The notes under the pieces were generated by a model. The model saw only the letters and a list, made by a program, of their open reading frames with translations, did no database searches and had not been told where the DNA came from. DNA of 64,000 nucleotides from Hofstenia miamia (Eukaryota > Xenacoelomorpha > Acoela > Hofsteniidae): positions 1,035,970-1,099,969 of the forward strand of contig CABFPE010000217.1 in NCBI GenBank assembly GCA_900660155.1. The letters run 5' to 3'. This document shows, in pieces, positions 8,935-21,719 of the stretch. Both the position numbers and the translations under genes were made by a program. The stretch's first letter is position 1. Each line of letters begins with the position of its first letter.

Positions 8935-10849
8935 TCTATTGCAAAGTTGAAAAGCATGCATGACAGTGGGCATCCCTGTCTGACACCCCTCCATACATGC
9001 ACTGCTGGAGACAGAAAACCATTGATTAATAAGTAAGATTTATTGTCTGAATATAATGCATGTATTAGATTTAAAATGATTTCAGGTAATCCAAGTTTTT
9101 CCAATGTATTAAACAAATAGTTGTGATCAATTGAATCATAAGCTTTATTAAAATCAATATTAAGTATTCCCATATCAATGTTGTTCATTCTACATATATC
9201 TATAATGCATTGAATTGTTGAGATATTTAGGGATGAGTTTCTCACTTTTATAAAGCCAGTTTGGATTGAGTGGATATATTTCTGTCCCAGTGGTCCTAGT
9301 CTATGATTCAGAATATGTGATAAAATCTTTAGATCCACCAGGACTTTGGATGTTTTAAATCTTTTAATTTCGGTAATAGTCTTATAATTGCGTAGAAATC
9401 CACTTTGTGTGATTCGGTGGTGTCCTTGTATTGATTCTTAATTCTAATAATAAATAGTACTAGGCCAGTACTATCAATAAATGTCACTTTCTCATAAGGT
9501 GAGTTTTCTGCATATTTATCCCTGGTGAATTCTTAGATCTATTAATAGCTTGATAAATTTCGTCAATGGATATATCTTGATTCAAATTGTTTCTATCATC
9601 TAATGAAATTTGCGGATATATTAAATCGTTGATACCAATGTGAGTGTCAGATTTTTTGTATAGATGTTTGTAAAAATCAGTGAAAATGTTTATATCATCT
9701 TGATTGTCTGAAAATTATTATTGTCTAATTGAACGCGCTCAATATTTAACTTATACATTGACTTCTTAACATAATTTTTGATGTCCTTAGTCCTGCCTTC
9801 ATTGACCTCATGCTCAATGTTATTTGATATATTCCAATTCGTCCTGGGACTTTTGATTTTGAATATTTTGCAATTTTGATTCGTAAAATTCCTTAAGTTC
9901 GTGTTAATTATACATGTCTTGGAACAGAAAGCTTAATTGTTTTTTGTAGTATCTGGCCTTATAAAAGCAATTTGATTCAATGGTTTTCTGCTTAACTTGC
10001 AAGAAGTTATTGACCCTTCATTCATAATTATCCACTTAGTTTGGATATTTGAAATTTCTGCATGATCAAAAGAAGAGGAAATTATGTTTAGAATTTCGTC
10101 ATAATTATTATTAAGTAGACTAGACTTCATTCCCCATACACCTGGTCCCTTTGAATTATCCGTAAAAAACGATGTAAGTAATGGTTTATGCTCGGAAAAT
10201 TTAATAGCTACTACTTTTGATTCGGCGATATTAAGATCTTGAGTAGCAGAACAGTGATCTATGCGAGAGGGATACATGTTAGTAATATTAAAAGGTGAGT
10301 AATTTTCAAAAAAAGCAGCTGTGTCAATTAAGTTAAAATTATGTAATAAGTTATTATTTAAATAGTTGTACCTAGGTAGGGTTAGATTTGATTGTGATAG
10401 GGAATTTTCGACGTCATTTGGTAGGTAAAGCAATTTGTGTCTCCTGCACTTAGCAACGACTTGAAGTTAAGGTTGGATAGGGAGGACTTCGAAAAATCAA
10501 AGGTATATTTATATTCATCTTTACCTATGTAATAGTTAATTAAGATCATATCATTTCATTTTTGGTAGAATATTTGTGCTGAAGGGGCATTCATATTTCA
10601 GAATTAGCTTAGGGCTGTTACTGTTGCACAGCTTAAGAAGCCCTCCCTTTCTTGCTGTTGTTTTTCAGTTATGTGGGGTTAAAGACCTTTTCTTCCTAAG
10701 TAGTTTTTAATTTCAGGTGTTAAATCCGAAATTTTTGTTTCTTGCAAAAAGATATAATCAGGGTTATGAGTTTTAAGAGCTTCAACTATATTAATAAGTT
10801 TAGTAGGGCAAGCAATACCATTTACATTATAGTTTATTATTTTTAACAT
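8935..10849 (-). pseudogene. L1-like LINE, 5' part of ORF2 (endonuclease and first half of RT)
   Basis: Minus-strand ORF2 piece. It opens with the AP-type endonuclease motif MLKIINYNVNGIACP and LQETK (10679-10849), continues through a GDTN (GDFN-type) site near 10440, then RIDHCSATQDL and the SEHKP box (SDH-type) within 9933-10433. This is the standard order for an L1-like endonuclease. After a linker (9340-9930, several frame changes) come the RT blocks ILSHILNHRLGPLG, QTGFIK, LNIDFNKAYDSIDH and RGVRQGCPLS. The reading is cut off at 8937, where the LTR fragment begins. Frameshifts separate the endonuclease pieces, so it is inactive. The upstream ORF1-like region belongs to the same element. 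Confidence 0.8.
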
Positions 10850-11056
10850 ACTTACACAAAGGGTAAGGGTGAGGAGAACCTGTTTTGGCATGAGGAAAAG
10901 GGGCTTAGGTTGAGGAGACAAGGTTGCTAAGTGTAGAAGGCGTAATTATTGGTGGAATACTACTTTCAAGGGCTTGACAAGCTTTGGATAAAATAGGGCT
11001 AGATGGTGCTTGCAACTTACGTGGAGAAGCTGGCAGGGGCGACGTGTTCTTTCTCT

Positions 11057-11990
11057 TCAATGGGGATGAGTGCCTCCACTGGCATGACGAAAGTGAGTTC
11101 TCTGAGTCATAGTAGGAGGCAGTGAAGTTGTTTTTAGAGGCTTCACGGGAGTCTGTGGTTGAACTTCCACCACTTCTTGCAATTCTTCTGTTGTCTCAGG
11201 TTGTTGCAGTTCTAGTTGTTGGCATTGTTGTTTCCGTTCTTCAAATTTCCGTGTGATTGCAGGACAATCACAGATCACCATGAGCTCATCTACGACGTGG
11301 AAACCTCCACTAATTTTAGTAAGTTCCCTCCAGGAGTAGAGGCAGCATTGCTCCGTCCAGTTGCTTACTTTCTCTGTGACTGTAAACTGTAGGGAGTTGA
11401 AGTTGTTCCTGTATTATATGGACTCAATCTTAGAGAACTCACTTAAGCCAGATCTGCACTGCAAGAGAGCAAACTGGTCCCCTGTCCTCCACTTTGGCAG
11501 GAAAGTTCAGCATGTTAATCCGAAACGATTTTGGGAATTCATTGCGTCCAACCAAAGGAACATGCTTTCGCTCACATTCCGTTGGAATCAAGCTCTTTCC
11601 GGTGATTTGAATAGGGCTCTCAAAGGGTACTGTCAAGTCATCTGCGATGGCAGGAGTTCCATTGACCTGGAGAGCTCGAAGCAAACGATCAGATCTTCGT
11701 GGGGTGACGACTGTTCGGGAGATTTGTAGTTCTTGCACACTGTTAGGATTGACAGACTTAAGAAGCGAGACGATTTTGTTGCTGAGTTAAGTGTAGCAAT
11801 GGCGGAAGAAGGTTTTTCTGTCAGCACTAGGTGGTGGAGCTTGCAGGATGAATGTAGCAGTAAGGTTGCTGAACCTTTTCTCATTGAAAGAGAGGTTTTC
11901 CAGGTTGGCAGGAGCTTGAATTACGTTGTCCGAGGTGATGTATGCAGCAGAAGGGCTCTGGGTAAGGGTTGCGGAGTAAGAAACTATCAT
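11057..11990 (-). pseudogene. Probable LINE ORF1 remnant
   Basis: Minus-strand frames upstream of ORF2 (MIVSYSATLTQ.. at 11990, MQELQISRTVV.. at 11738, MVICDCPAITRKFEERKQQ at 11281) give one broken protein when read in order. The last part has a CDCPAIT motif followed by a Gln/Glu-rich and Pro/Thr-rich tail, resembling a degenerate zinc-knuckle end of a retrotransposon ORF1. I assign it by position before an L1-like ORF2 and by composition. No RRM or esterase domain is recognised. Plus-strand frames over the same bases look like shadows. Confidence 0.5.
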
Positions 11991-12539
11991 GGTAAAAAGA
12001 AAAAAGGATGTGCCGCAAAATCATACAAAACAAATGAAAAACAAAAACTTACGTTTAATGGTGGATGGGGTCGAATGAACTGCGGGAGGGAATGGATCTT
12101 CAGGATGAAGCAGGAGGGAGGTGGGGTGAAAAAAGAGCAAAGGACAGGAGAACTTGAAGGGAAAATAAAAGAAATAACTTTAGATGACAGGAAGAAAAAC
12201 AAGATAGGAAAATAACGCAAAGTGAAACAAAAGCAATAAATAAGCGAAAAGCTGTGACCAAGAGACGGGTAACAAGTACACGCCAAAAGCCAGCAATTGC
12301 ATCCAGGTTGCGAAATTTCCTATATTGCTATGCCAATTAACAACAAGAGTGATCAATGCAACAAATTAATTAGGGTAAGCAACACTTCGGAATCACGCGT
12401 TAAACACCAAGCATTGAGAATGGTCTATGAGTCACAAACCAATAAACTGTAACTGGTGATTGCAATTGAGTGTCAATTGCATCTTTGCATGGTTCGGCGC
12501 CGGGCTGTGGCTCTGTGATCAGCTGCTATCGATCTAAAA
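11991..12539. other. No gene recognised; possible LINE 5' untranslated region
   Basis: The sequence lies upstream of the ORF1-like remnant on the LINE's strand and probably includes its 5' leader. The plus-strand open frame through it is Gly/Lys-rich and shows no family signature. The element's outer 5' end is not defined. Confidence 0.4.
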
Positions 12540-13242
12540 TAGTCTGGCTGAATTAGCTGAAAAATAAGCTCAACCTAGAATTAAATTGCACATAAACATA
12601 TTTAGTAACATTGAAAAGCAAATTTTCCGTAGAATAACATACTTAAAGCCTCACACATAGGTCTTTGGGCAAAAAAATATGTGAGCTAACATAGACGCGA
12701 AAGAAATGCTAAAAAAAATAAGCTCAAAATAAGATTTTTATTTTCAATAATATACCTTTTAAATAATTTATCCTAAACAAGTTGATGTAGAACCTTGTGA
12801 AAAAGAGCTACTCTTTAAGGTTAATTAATTAACATATGCTTTTGGGTAGTCACCAGAACTAATATCACGTAATAATTGACATGAGTAAATTTAAACAACA
12901 GCCAACGATTTTTATATGAAAGTAGGTATAGATTTGGCAATATTTTTGTACAAATACCACTGCTTTTCAGAAATATTTCAAAAAAAATTCCCCAACGACC
13001 TATGTGTGAGGCNNNNNNNNNNNNNNNNNNNNNNNNNNNNNNNNNNNNNNNNNNNNNNNNNNNNNNNNNNNNNNNNNNNNNNNNNNNNNNNNNNNNNNNN
13101 NNNNNNNNNNNNNNAAAAATTCCCCAACGACCTATGTGTGAGGCTTTAAGTATGTTATTCTACAGAAAATTTGCTTTTCAATGGTACCAAATATGTTTAT
13201 GTGTCATTTAATTCTAGGTCAAATGCTAATTCAGCCAGACTA
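12540..13242. mobile_element. MITE-like element with long terminal inverted repeats and TA ends
   Basis: The outer 130 or so bases at each end are inverted copies: the left end starts TAGTCTGGCTGAATTAGC and the right end finishes as its reverse complement at 13242. TA dinucleotides at both edges fit a TA target duplication of the Tc1/mariner type. The centre contains a 102-N gap (13013-13114). The bases on both sides of the gap repeat AATTCCCCAACGACCTATGT, so the gap may hide a tandem array or be an assembly seam. No coding capacity is visible. Confidence 0.75.
13013..13114. other. Assembly gap, 102 N
   Basis: Lies inside the MITE and is flanked by a direct repeat of about 27 bases. Frames running through it are artefacts. 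Confidence 0.98.
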
Positions 13243-13618
13243 AAAGAATTCGGTAAATTGATAGATTGTAAAGAGTGTTATAACTACGCATTAAAGAATG
13301 GAGGAAATCAATAGGCAGGAATTTGTTGGAGTCTAACCCACTGTAAATTGACACTATAAGCCATAACCATTATTCAGTTCGGAGCAGATTCTACACACAG
13401 TTTAACCTGCCGGATTTACACTTGAAAATTTAAGAAGCTTCATAAAATAAAGAAAGGTTGAACCCTTGTATTTTTCTAAAATTGGAAGGGACACAGAAAA
13501 TGAACTTAAATGATTTTCGGTTCAAGAACATTCAAACGCAAATGTCAGTTGAAAAGTTGTACATATGATACTAGAAAAGTAATTTTTGGCTTCAGTGGAA
13601 AATATGCGTTATGTAATG

Positions 13619-13650
<32 letters not shown>

Positions 13651-14834
13651 GCTTCTTTTTTCTGTTTTGAACTGCTAAAAATGGAGGCAAATGTATTGCC
13701 ATCATAATAATGAATATCAATCAAATACTGTATGATAATAATTTTTATCTGATCATAATTATTAAATTTAAACTGATCTTGACCCAAATATTTTTGAAGA
13801 TGCAATTATTTACAAGTATTTGTATTTCCAATAAAATATATTTACTCTGTATTTCCCTGAGATCTAGATTGAAAATAAAGTAGTCTTGTGCTACCTACAT
13901 AGGTAGACAACAAGAGACCATCTAGCTCTGAAGTCATTAACTCTATTATCTCATTGAGTATACAAAATTTAGCTATCATTATGGCACCTAGATATAAAAA
14001 AATCGATGAAGATATTGGCAACAGATTTGAGTGTATCTGCATTCCTGTCTATACTAATTAGGCAAATGAACCCAATGGTCTCATATTCCCTGCACTTACC
14101 TTACATGTTTTTTATGTGATCATTATTTTTTCTGCTTCAAGGGATATGATGAAACAATCTGCATCAATGTTTCCTTGTATGTAATCTGTTTACTCTCTAG
14201 GACAGAGAGTCACGTCCCAGCATTTGAAGAATTAGACAGTAAGAATATCTCATCAACTTTAGCCCATGATGTAAAATTAGAACCACAAAATTGGAACATC
14301 ATAAACTCCAATGTGATGAAGTAGTGGAAGGGTATATACTGATCCAAAATTATAAAGGGGCAAACACATGACATTTGTTGATAAATTTCAATGTATGTAC
14401 CATAGCTGAGGGTAGTACCCATACTATTATCATTAGTAATTATCCCTAAAATATATTATGCTGAAAAAGGGAAAAGTAATTATTGCTGCCACTTCAATAG
14501 TTAGGAGGAACACTAACTGTAATGTGTGTCTGTTAACAAAAGTTGATCATATGAAAACCAAGCAAATGGAAGGAACACCACCAATTCTTGGACAAAACTA
14601 TGTATAACAACTTTCAACCATGTCAACTAGAGCAATTTAAAAGTGTGTCAGATGAGAACCAACAAATATTTCATTACAGATCCATAATCATAGGGAAAGC
14701 AACTGGGGAAATGCATAGTGTTCAGATGTTGTCTGATAAGCTAATATGATTGCCTGTCAAAAGTGTCAATGAAAATCAAAGAGTACATTATGAGAACACC
14801 CTACAAGATCTAATGTGTTATCAAATTATCCAAC
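13243..14834. other. No gene recognised; includes a (TA)n microsatellite
   Basis: AT-rich sequence. A pure TA run occupies 13623-13650. The part beyond about 13850 may be the 5' half of the Gypsy relic that follows, but no gag or protease motif can be read. Confidence 0.4.
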
Positions 14835-17800
14835 TTAGTAAGGCTCATATGTGGCCCCACTGTATTTGTTCAACAAGAGAGTAAATTTAGGTTGTGTATG
14901 ACTCACACCCTTGAATTGAGAATAGGCTTTATGAAGCAAATGAATTTAAATATTTTTCGTGTCTGGATTTATGTAAAGCCTAATTGCAAGTTCCAATAAA
15001 TCTTTTAGATGTGGAAAAAACGGGGTTCATTATGCCTCATGGCCTTTTTGAGTGATGATATACGCAATACCTCAGCCACATTTCAGCTTTACATAATGAA
15101 AGTGTTGAGAAATGGGAAAAACAGCACTAGAGTCAGGTGTGACTGCAAATATTTACAATGTATTAATAGAAATCACATTATTGAAGAACATCTAGATAAG
15201 TTGTAAGAACTTTGAGTGTCCTAAACTTAGCAGGATTAAAAGATAATGAAAACAATTGCAGTTTGCTTAAAACTTAAGTAATATCTTTGGGAAGAGTGAT
15301 TAGACAGGTGCCTATTACAATTAAAAATAATGTGAAAAACCTTATTGATAAAATCAAGGCATGAAAACTAAGAAGGATATCCAGCAGATTATGGGATTTC
15401 TACAGATTTTTTATTCCAAATCTTGCAGGAAAGACAAGACTTATATGAAAATTACTCAGGAGAACATCACATTTGAGTATACTATGTACCATGAGGACGA
15501 ATTTTTAGTAATAAGAAAAGATCTGAAGAAAGTACCATCATTATAATTATAATCTGCTGTTTATAGTTGACTGCTATGCTAGTATGTAGCAATAGGTACA
15601 ACAATTAGCCAGATCAATAATGGGAAAGAATACACAATACAATTTTTAGCCATATTGTGGCATAACTGCATCAATTATCTATTTTAATTTTGACATTGAT
15701 GAATTTAGTATTTTTGTAAACTGTGCAATTTTAGCTTCATTATTTCTGTTAAATTATTACACAGTATTTTTGTTAGCTTAAAACGTTATTGTACAGAACC
15801 TGTTCTATTTACTCATGTTAGCAACAGTGTACTATTGTTTGATTCCTTCACCAGTTTTGTTTGTATAAATATGTGTAATTTATTCAATTTTGGATTGGCA
15901 GTTATTCTCAGTAAATCCTTTTTTACTTTATTATCTTGACTTTACCTTTATTAAATGTGTTTCTAATTTTTCAACTGCATTGTTAAAGGACATCCATTAA
16001 CCAACAAGCTGGTTAATGGCCATCTCTTAACTAGGTTAGCTATATGGTTAGGGCATTATACTGCTATTCATCCATAATGAAATTTATTATTATTGCTTTC
16101 ACCTAAATTGTACAAGATGAGAAATGCACTGAGCTTAGGTTATTTTATTAAGCACTTAGGTTCATGACTTGCACCCAAGAGTTCTTGTTTCTTAATTAAA
16201 TTAGGGCTCTAGTTTTATATGACCCTTCTAAAAGGTTATCTGAACCAAGTTGGCTGAGTGTGGCCACTCTTCCCCAAAATGATCTCCTGTTTTACTTTTA
16301 ACTTTAATTAGGATAGGGTATAGTAGCCAGAGGAGTTAGTTAATTTTGTAGCATCAGTCAATCCACACATCAACTCAAAACCCTCAATAAGATAGAATAG
16401 TAGGAACACATGCTGATTTCTCAGCAATGCCACAATATATTATGCCAAAGCAAGATTAATTATTGTAGAGTCACTCTGGGCCCTTTTTTGAACTTATTAT
16501 TTTTTGGCACTCTGAAATGGTGTTATGTCTTTTTGACATTTTGATTCTTTTATTCACCACTACCTCATTTGTATCAATTTCTTTTAAACAATTTGGAATT
16601 TCAAGTGTAGTTAATTTGATAGTGTTAGTATTTGTCCCCTTGATTTGAATTATGTGTGATTGCTCATTTTAACTTTGTGAGGGAAACTGTGCATTGAAAT
16701 TGTAAACAAGTCAGGTAATAAGTTACAGATTTTTGTAATAAATATCTGAGTCAATGTAGTGAAGCACACAATAAATTCAGCTTCCTTCTACTGCATTTGG
16801 TCTTTACAATTATTTATCTATTAACCCCCTTTAGATTCTTTGATTAAAGATTTGGTAATGATAACTGTTGTTTAAGATCCAGTGACAATTCAGGAGGAAA
16901 CTGCACTGGGGCAACAAATAGCTCTTTAACAGTGACAGAGAACTCTGAGATAATTTGTTTATTGAGCTAGAAATTAATACTTGAGACACACAATTAGCAC
17001 CTTGGTGAGTAAGGATGGCTTCCAAGATTTGGCTTCAGCATGATGCCATGTGAATTGGTCATTGCTGGAGTTCTTTTTGGAATGGAATTTATTTATTTGT
17101 TAGGAAAAATCAGTGAACCACCAATGTAACTTTTCTGTTGGAATGTGAGTCACTCTCTGCTATGGTAGACTTTGCAACCTTTGATTTAAACTCTTGAGTT
17201 ACCCAGTACTGCTAGAGTAGCCAGAGCTCTCCCATAATTCTACATTATCAGTCCATGAAATTAAAGATTTTAGTGTTTGTTGAAAGCCTTAAAAATTTTC
17301 AATATTTTTGCTAGGGAGATGCTTTATAGTAAGAACTGACAATAGTGGCTTGTTATGGCTAAAGAAATTCTTAGAAGCCTGGAGCAGTTCATGGCCTGAT
17401 GGATAGAGACCAATTTTAATTTTGAGATTAAACATCGAAAAAAGACTCAGGACTCATCATATGAATGCTGACCTATGGAGAGCATTGAGTTCAAATGAGA
17501 CAGATCTGAAGTCAAGGAGAAAGGGTTTGAATTTCTGTGAACTATGCAGTACAAGCAGTTGCCTGAAATTAATGCAGACCAACAAGATAGAGTGGTCTCA
17601 CCAATCATCATGAAGGAAGAAATTTCCAAAAAAGACATCATCCAACATCAGGAGGGAGATTCAAAATGAAAAGAGATAATAAACAGATGTATTGACCAAC
17701 AGGCACAATGGAGTAATTGGTTAATTAAGTATTATTGGAAATATAACTTTCAATGGACAGGAAACAGGTTATTATATGCTGCTAATCACAATAATGGACT

Positions 17801-18570
17801 ACTGTGTTTGACAATTACAAACACAATCAAATTTGAAAAATACATGAGAGATGGCATATGGGAATCACACAGACAGAATAAAAGTTTGTCAACAGGTATT
17901 TGTGTACAAGTGTTCAAAGAGCTGTGGAAGCCCTAATTGATACATTTGGTTAGTCATATTCATTTCCTCAAACAAGGCCTGAATTGACTAAAATCATCAC
18001 AGAGTGACCCAACAAAATAGTTAATGCTACCTTAGAGAAATTATCCCTAGATTACCAAGGATAGGACAATGTGGGGATAGTAGATAATTTTACAAAATAT
18101 TGCTACTTTATATCATGGAACAGTACTACAGCCAAAGTGGTTCCAGAGGCACTAATGAATGAATGGATTTTAAAATTCAGTCTCATGACCAAATTGGTTA
18201 CAGATAGAAGTCCATAATTTGAGGATAATTTGTTTAAGGAATTAATGGAAAAAATGGAGGTATTGCATGTAATTACATCCACAGTAGGGGATAAATGTTA
18301 GTGATCAGTGTTAAAGATAGCCAAATTTTTTTACAATACTTCACTGCATAACACCAATTATATTGAATAATTATAATCAAGTAGCATTTGTTGTAATACA
18401 ATGAAAAGTGCAGTTCAACAAGAATACCAGTATAATGAAAAAGTGCATGGTAATTCACACAAGGTTAGAGATATGGTTTATAAATATACATTCAAACCTA
18501 CAAAGGATAAGAAAAAAGTGTGAAAAGTCAAATCCAAGTCAAGTGATACTTATTATATAGAGAAAAATTT
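14835..18570 (+). pseudogene. Heavily decayed Ty3/Gypsy retrotransposon pol
   Basis: Pol domains appear in order on the plus strand across many stops and frame changes. RT: a KYFSCLDLCKA block at 14948 (the first catalytic Asp lies in LDL), DVEKTGFIMPHGLFE at about 15007, then NTSATFQLYIMKVL and IEEHLDKL. RT/RNase H link: KTKKDIQQIMGFLQIF at 15364, matching the 'K.IQ.FLG..NYYR.F' block. Before the integrase: a HHMNAD.W.ALS phrase near 17455, like the H.NADALSR block. Integrase core: IVDNFTKYCYF at about 18080, LVTDRSP with a catalytic-type Asp at about 18195, then FEDNLFKELMEK; later a GNSHKVRDMVYK block typical of the end of integrase. No intact YxDD box is readable. No LTRs were found. The element is ancient and has lost nearly all CpG. 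Confidence 0.8.
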
Positions 18571-21500
18571 GGACTAAAACAATTAATTATTTAATACATG
18601 TAATGTTGAATATTTTGAAAATTTAAAAAAAACTATACAAAATATCAATAGCAGGATGATAAATAACAATGCTAAGCTCAAGATAGTAGAACAGGATTGA
18701 AGTTATTATTATGAGACACCAGAATTGGATAGTATTGAAGAAGAAGGATACAACTGTCCCTACAAGAACAATAGTAAGGGTGATTTTTCTGATAGAGCCA
18801 TGAGGCCCAAGACTAAATATGACCCAGACATCTGTTGTTTAAACTTTATAACTCTGTTTAGGAAAGAGAATCAAGATGCAGAATCAATGAAGGTGAAACA
18901 AATGATGTCACAATAAATATCTGATGCCAGTATGAGGCAGATCAGTATAGCTGGCTTGAGCAGTTTATAAATGAGAAGGGTGAAGAGAAGGTACAAAGAG
19001 AGAGATCCCCAACCATCAGCACTGTTGGATAGAGATGCTAAATATTGTTGGTGATTCAAAGGCTCTGCAGAAGCTGCCTATTGAGATCTGAATTTACAGT
19101 CCTCTGTGCAAAGGAGTCAGAGAATTGGCTAAGTAGTAATAGTGATATAGAGACTCAGCAAGCCTGCTAAATGAGATCTGAATTGGTTGACTCTCACACT
19201 TATAAGTGAAGAGATGAACTAAAACTGGTGATAAATATAGACATGATAAGAGTTCTTTTTAGTGTAGTACAAACTAGTGCTTTTAGTGATATCATGACCC
19301 TTTCAGTATTGTCTACCTCAAGGAGTATGTCTACTATGCAATCTGAAAGAGAGTTCCAAAGGAAAAGTAAAATGTCACATGTGGGAAATGAAACACTACA
19401 TCTGTATTTTATGACTATGTGTATAGCAAAGTACATTGTTGATAGAAACATCTCAGAAAGAATGAAGGAATTGATTAGAGTTGGTGTGGATAAAATATAA
19501 AGCAGTGTGGTACTATGATATTTCCATTTATAATTTATTCTGAACAAAGACCTAAATGCAAATTCTTGATTTTCTATGATTTTAGCATGAAAGAAGATAT
19601 GCTGAGACACTATTGGAGGAGTACTGTGCACACATCATTCAAAGGTAGATTTAAACTACATAACTTAAATCAATTTCTAGCCAAGAATTACAAAATTTAA
19701 AAGGTTGAGTCAATAAACTTGGATTAAAGGAATCTCATGTTAGTTTATATTCTGAAATGAGATGAAATTCTTGATTTAAAGATAATGGAGAAAATTGAAA
19801 TTTGTTATAAATTGGCAAAGACAGAAAGAATATGTGTGATACTAATAATCAGAGAAATTGAAGATGTTGAAATCCTGGAAAGTTTAGAGGAACTACAGTT
19901 TATAATGTAAAACTTTATTATATTATGAGTGAAAGTATATCACATTCTAAGAATGGCAGATAGAGAAGAATCTGTGGCTAAACTACAGCAGTATACACAG
20001 ATTTGCTGTTGAATAAAAAGTTGCTGAGCTATAGATTAATGGTGGATTCATATTGCATTAGATGTAGTATTAAAGGCTCAGTCAATCAAACATATGAATC
20101 CCCACCTAAACATCACAAATATAACAGATGTAAAACCTTAGGTTGCTTTGTTGCAGAGCCAAGAGACATTATTGGAAGTCCATAATTGTTGGAAGGAAAT
20201 CAAAATCAATTAATGAAATCTTTTAAATCAACAAATTGATTTTGTAATGTGTGTTTTTTGTACAGCAGTGTAGTCTACTTGATTAACTCTACAAGAATTA
20301 ATTATTAGATTGAGAAGCAAACAAAGATGCTAGTAAATCACCATAGCTTTCTGTTCAATAAAAAGCAAAAACTAGCTGAAATAGAAAATGAGAATGTTCT
20401 TGTATTTTCAGAATAAGAGCAGTTTATGAGGAAGTAAATGGAAAACTAGAATGCTGATTACAGGAGAATAAATACAATTTTCTGACTGAATCAGTGATGA
20501 CAAAGAATGAATGTAAAGATTCTTTAGTTAAATGGAATGTGAAAGTAAATGCATTCCTGTTGTAGAATCTTGCCAATCCCAATTTCGTGATTATTCAAGA
20601 GTAACTCATTACTTTTCACAGTATATGCAATGATTAATCTACATTAGTGTTCCTGAATGCTTAACTAACAACAACTTATTTAGTTGAAGGGTGGTAGATA
20701 GAAGACAGGGTAAAAACCTGAAGCAGCACCATGTTATTCCAGAGATCTCTTTAGCAGCAACAGCTCCAGCTTTTACTTGAACTCCGCAGCGGAAACCATT
20801 AGCTGAATCAGTGTGTGGATGGTTAACTCAGTGATTGTGTGTGTGTGCTATGACTTACTAATTTAGTGCATTGATTGTTCTTGTTATTATGATTATGTAA
20901 ATATAAGGAAATAACACAACTGCAATGCTTTAGCTGGTTATTTAGCCTTACATAAAATAGCCATACATATATAGATACACGCGCTCCCTTTTTACACATG
21001 AACAATATAAACGGCGCGCAAGAAAGTAAAAACATATTTTGGCCAACAGTCAACTAAAATACAAAACAATAAGCAACTGGCATCCACTAATGAAATAACA
21101 AACATGTAGAGCCACATATATATAATCATAATAATATGCAAGCAATGAGTAATAGGAAAGCTACAAAAGAGAAAATCCCTATCCCTATTTTTAACCTATA
21201 AAAGCACATAAAGGAATCTACAGCTACCATCCTCACTTAATTGGAATAGCTGATTGTGAGGCTGCTACAGAATTCCTTTTAATGTATTCAGGGACCATGG
21301 TATGTTTACTCTATTGATTGAATGTTTAGCTTTACAATAAAATATTAAATAACCAGACAATAAGTAATGCTTGTTTTTGATACTAATTTCATTTCTCTTC
21401 TACTTTTAATTGTGCAGCATCAGCATTGATTATTGCATTCAGTATTCTAATACTTGTTTTGTACATTTCTGTCAAGTTATTTTTAAATATATACTTCCAA

Positions 21501-21719
21501 TTTCAATTTTACTTTTAAATATGAAACATCAGTGTTAATTAGTGTACACTGTTTGGTAATCTTGTTTTTGTCAAATACTGTTGAGTTAATTTTAAATATA
21601 AAACTGCATAAAACAATTTACAAATCAAATAATCAATCATAACCATGTGTTTACAATTTAATTATTATTACATTTTAGTCTTAGTTACTTCTGTCTTTTC
21701 TCTCACTTTGACCACACAT
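18571..21719. other. Unassigned sequence downstream of the Gypsy pol
   Basis: Several plus-strand open stretches (for example 18725-18916, 19228-19500, 20003-20185) have protein-like composition but no motif I recognise. Their position after integrase allows a lost third ORF or the end of pol, which is inference only. A small CpG-containing island (20586-21013, with CGGCGCGC-type bases near 21013) interrupts the CpG-free surroundings and may be a younger insertion. No LTR pair was detected. Confidence 0.35.

Noticed and set aside
11733-12215. Plus-strand 160-codon frame
   Set aside because: Overlaps the LINE ORF1 region on the other strand; composition is low-complexity Gly/Lys with no motif.
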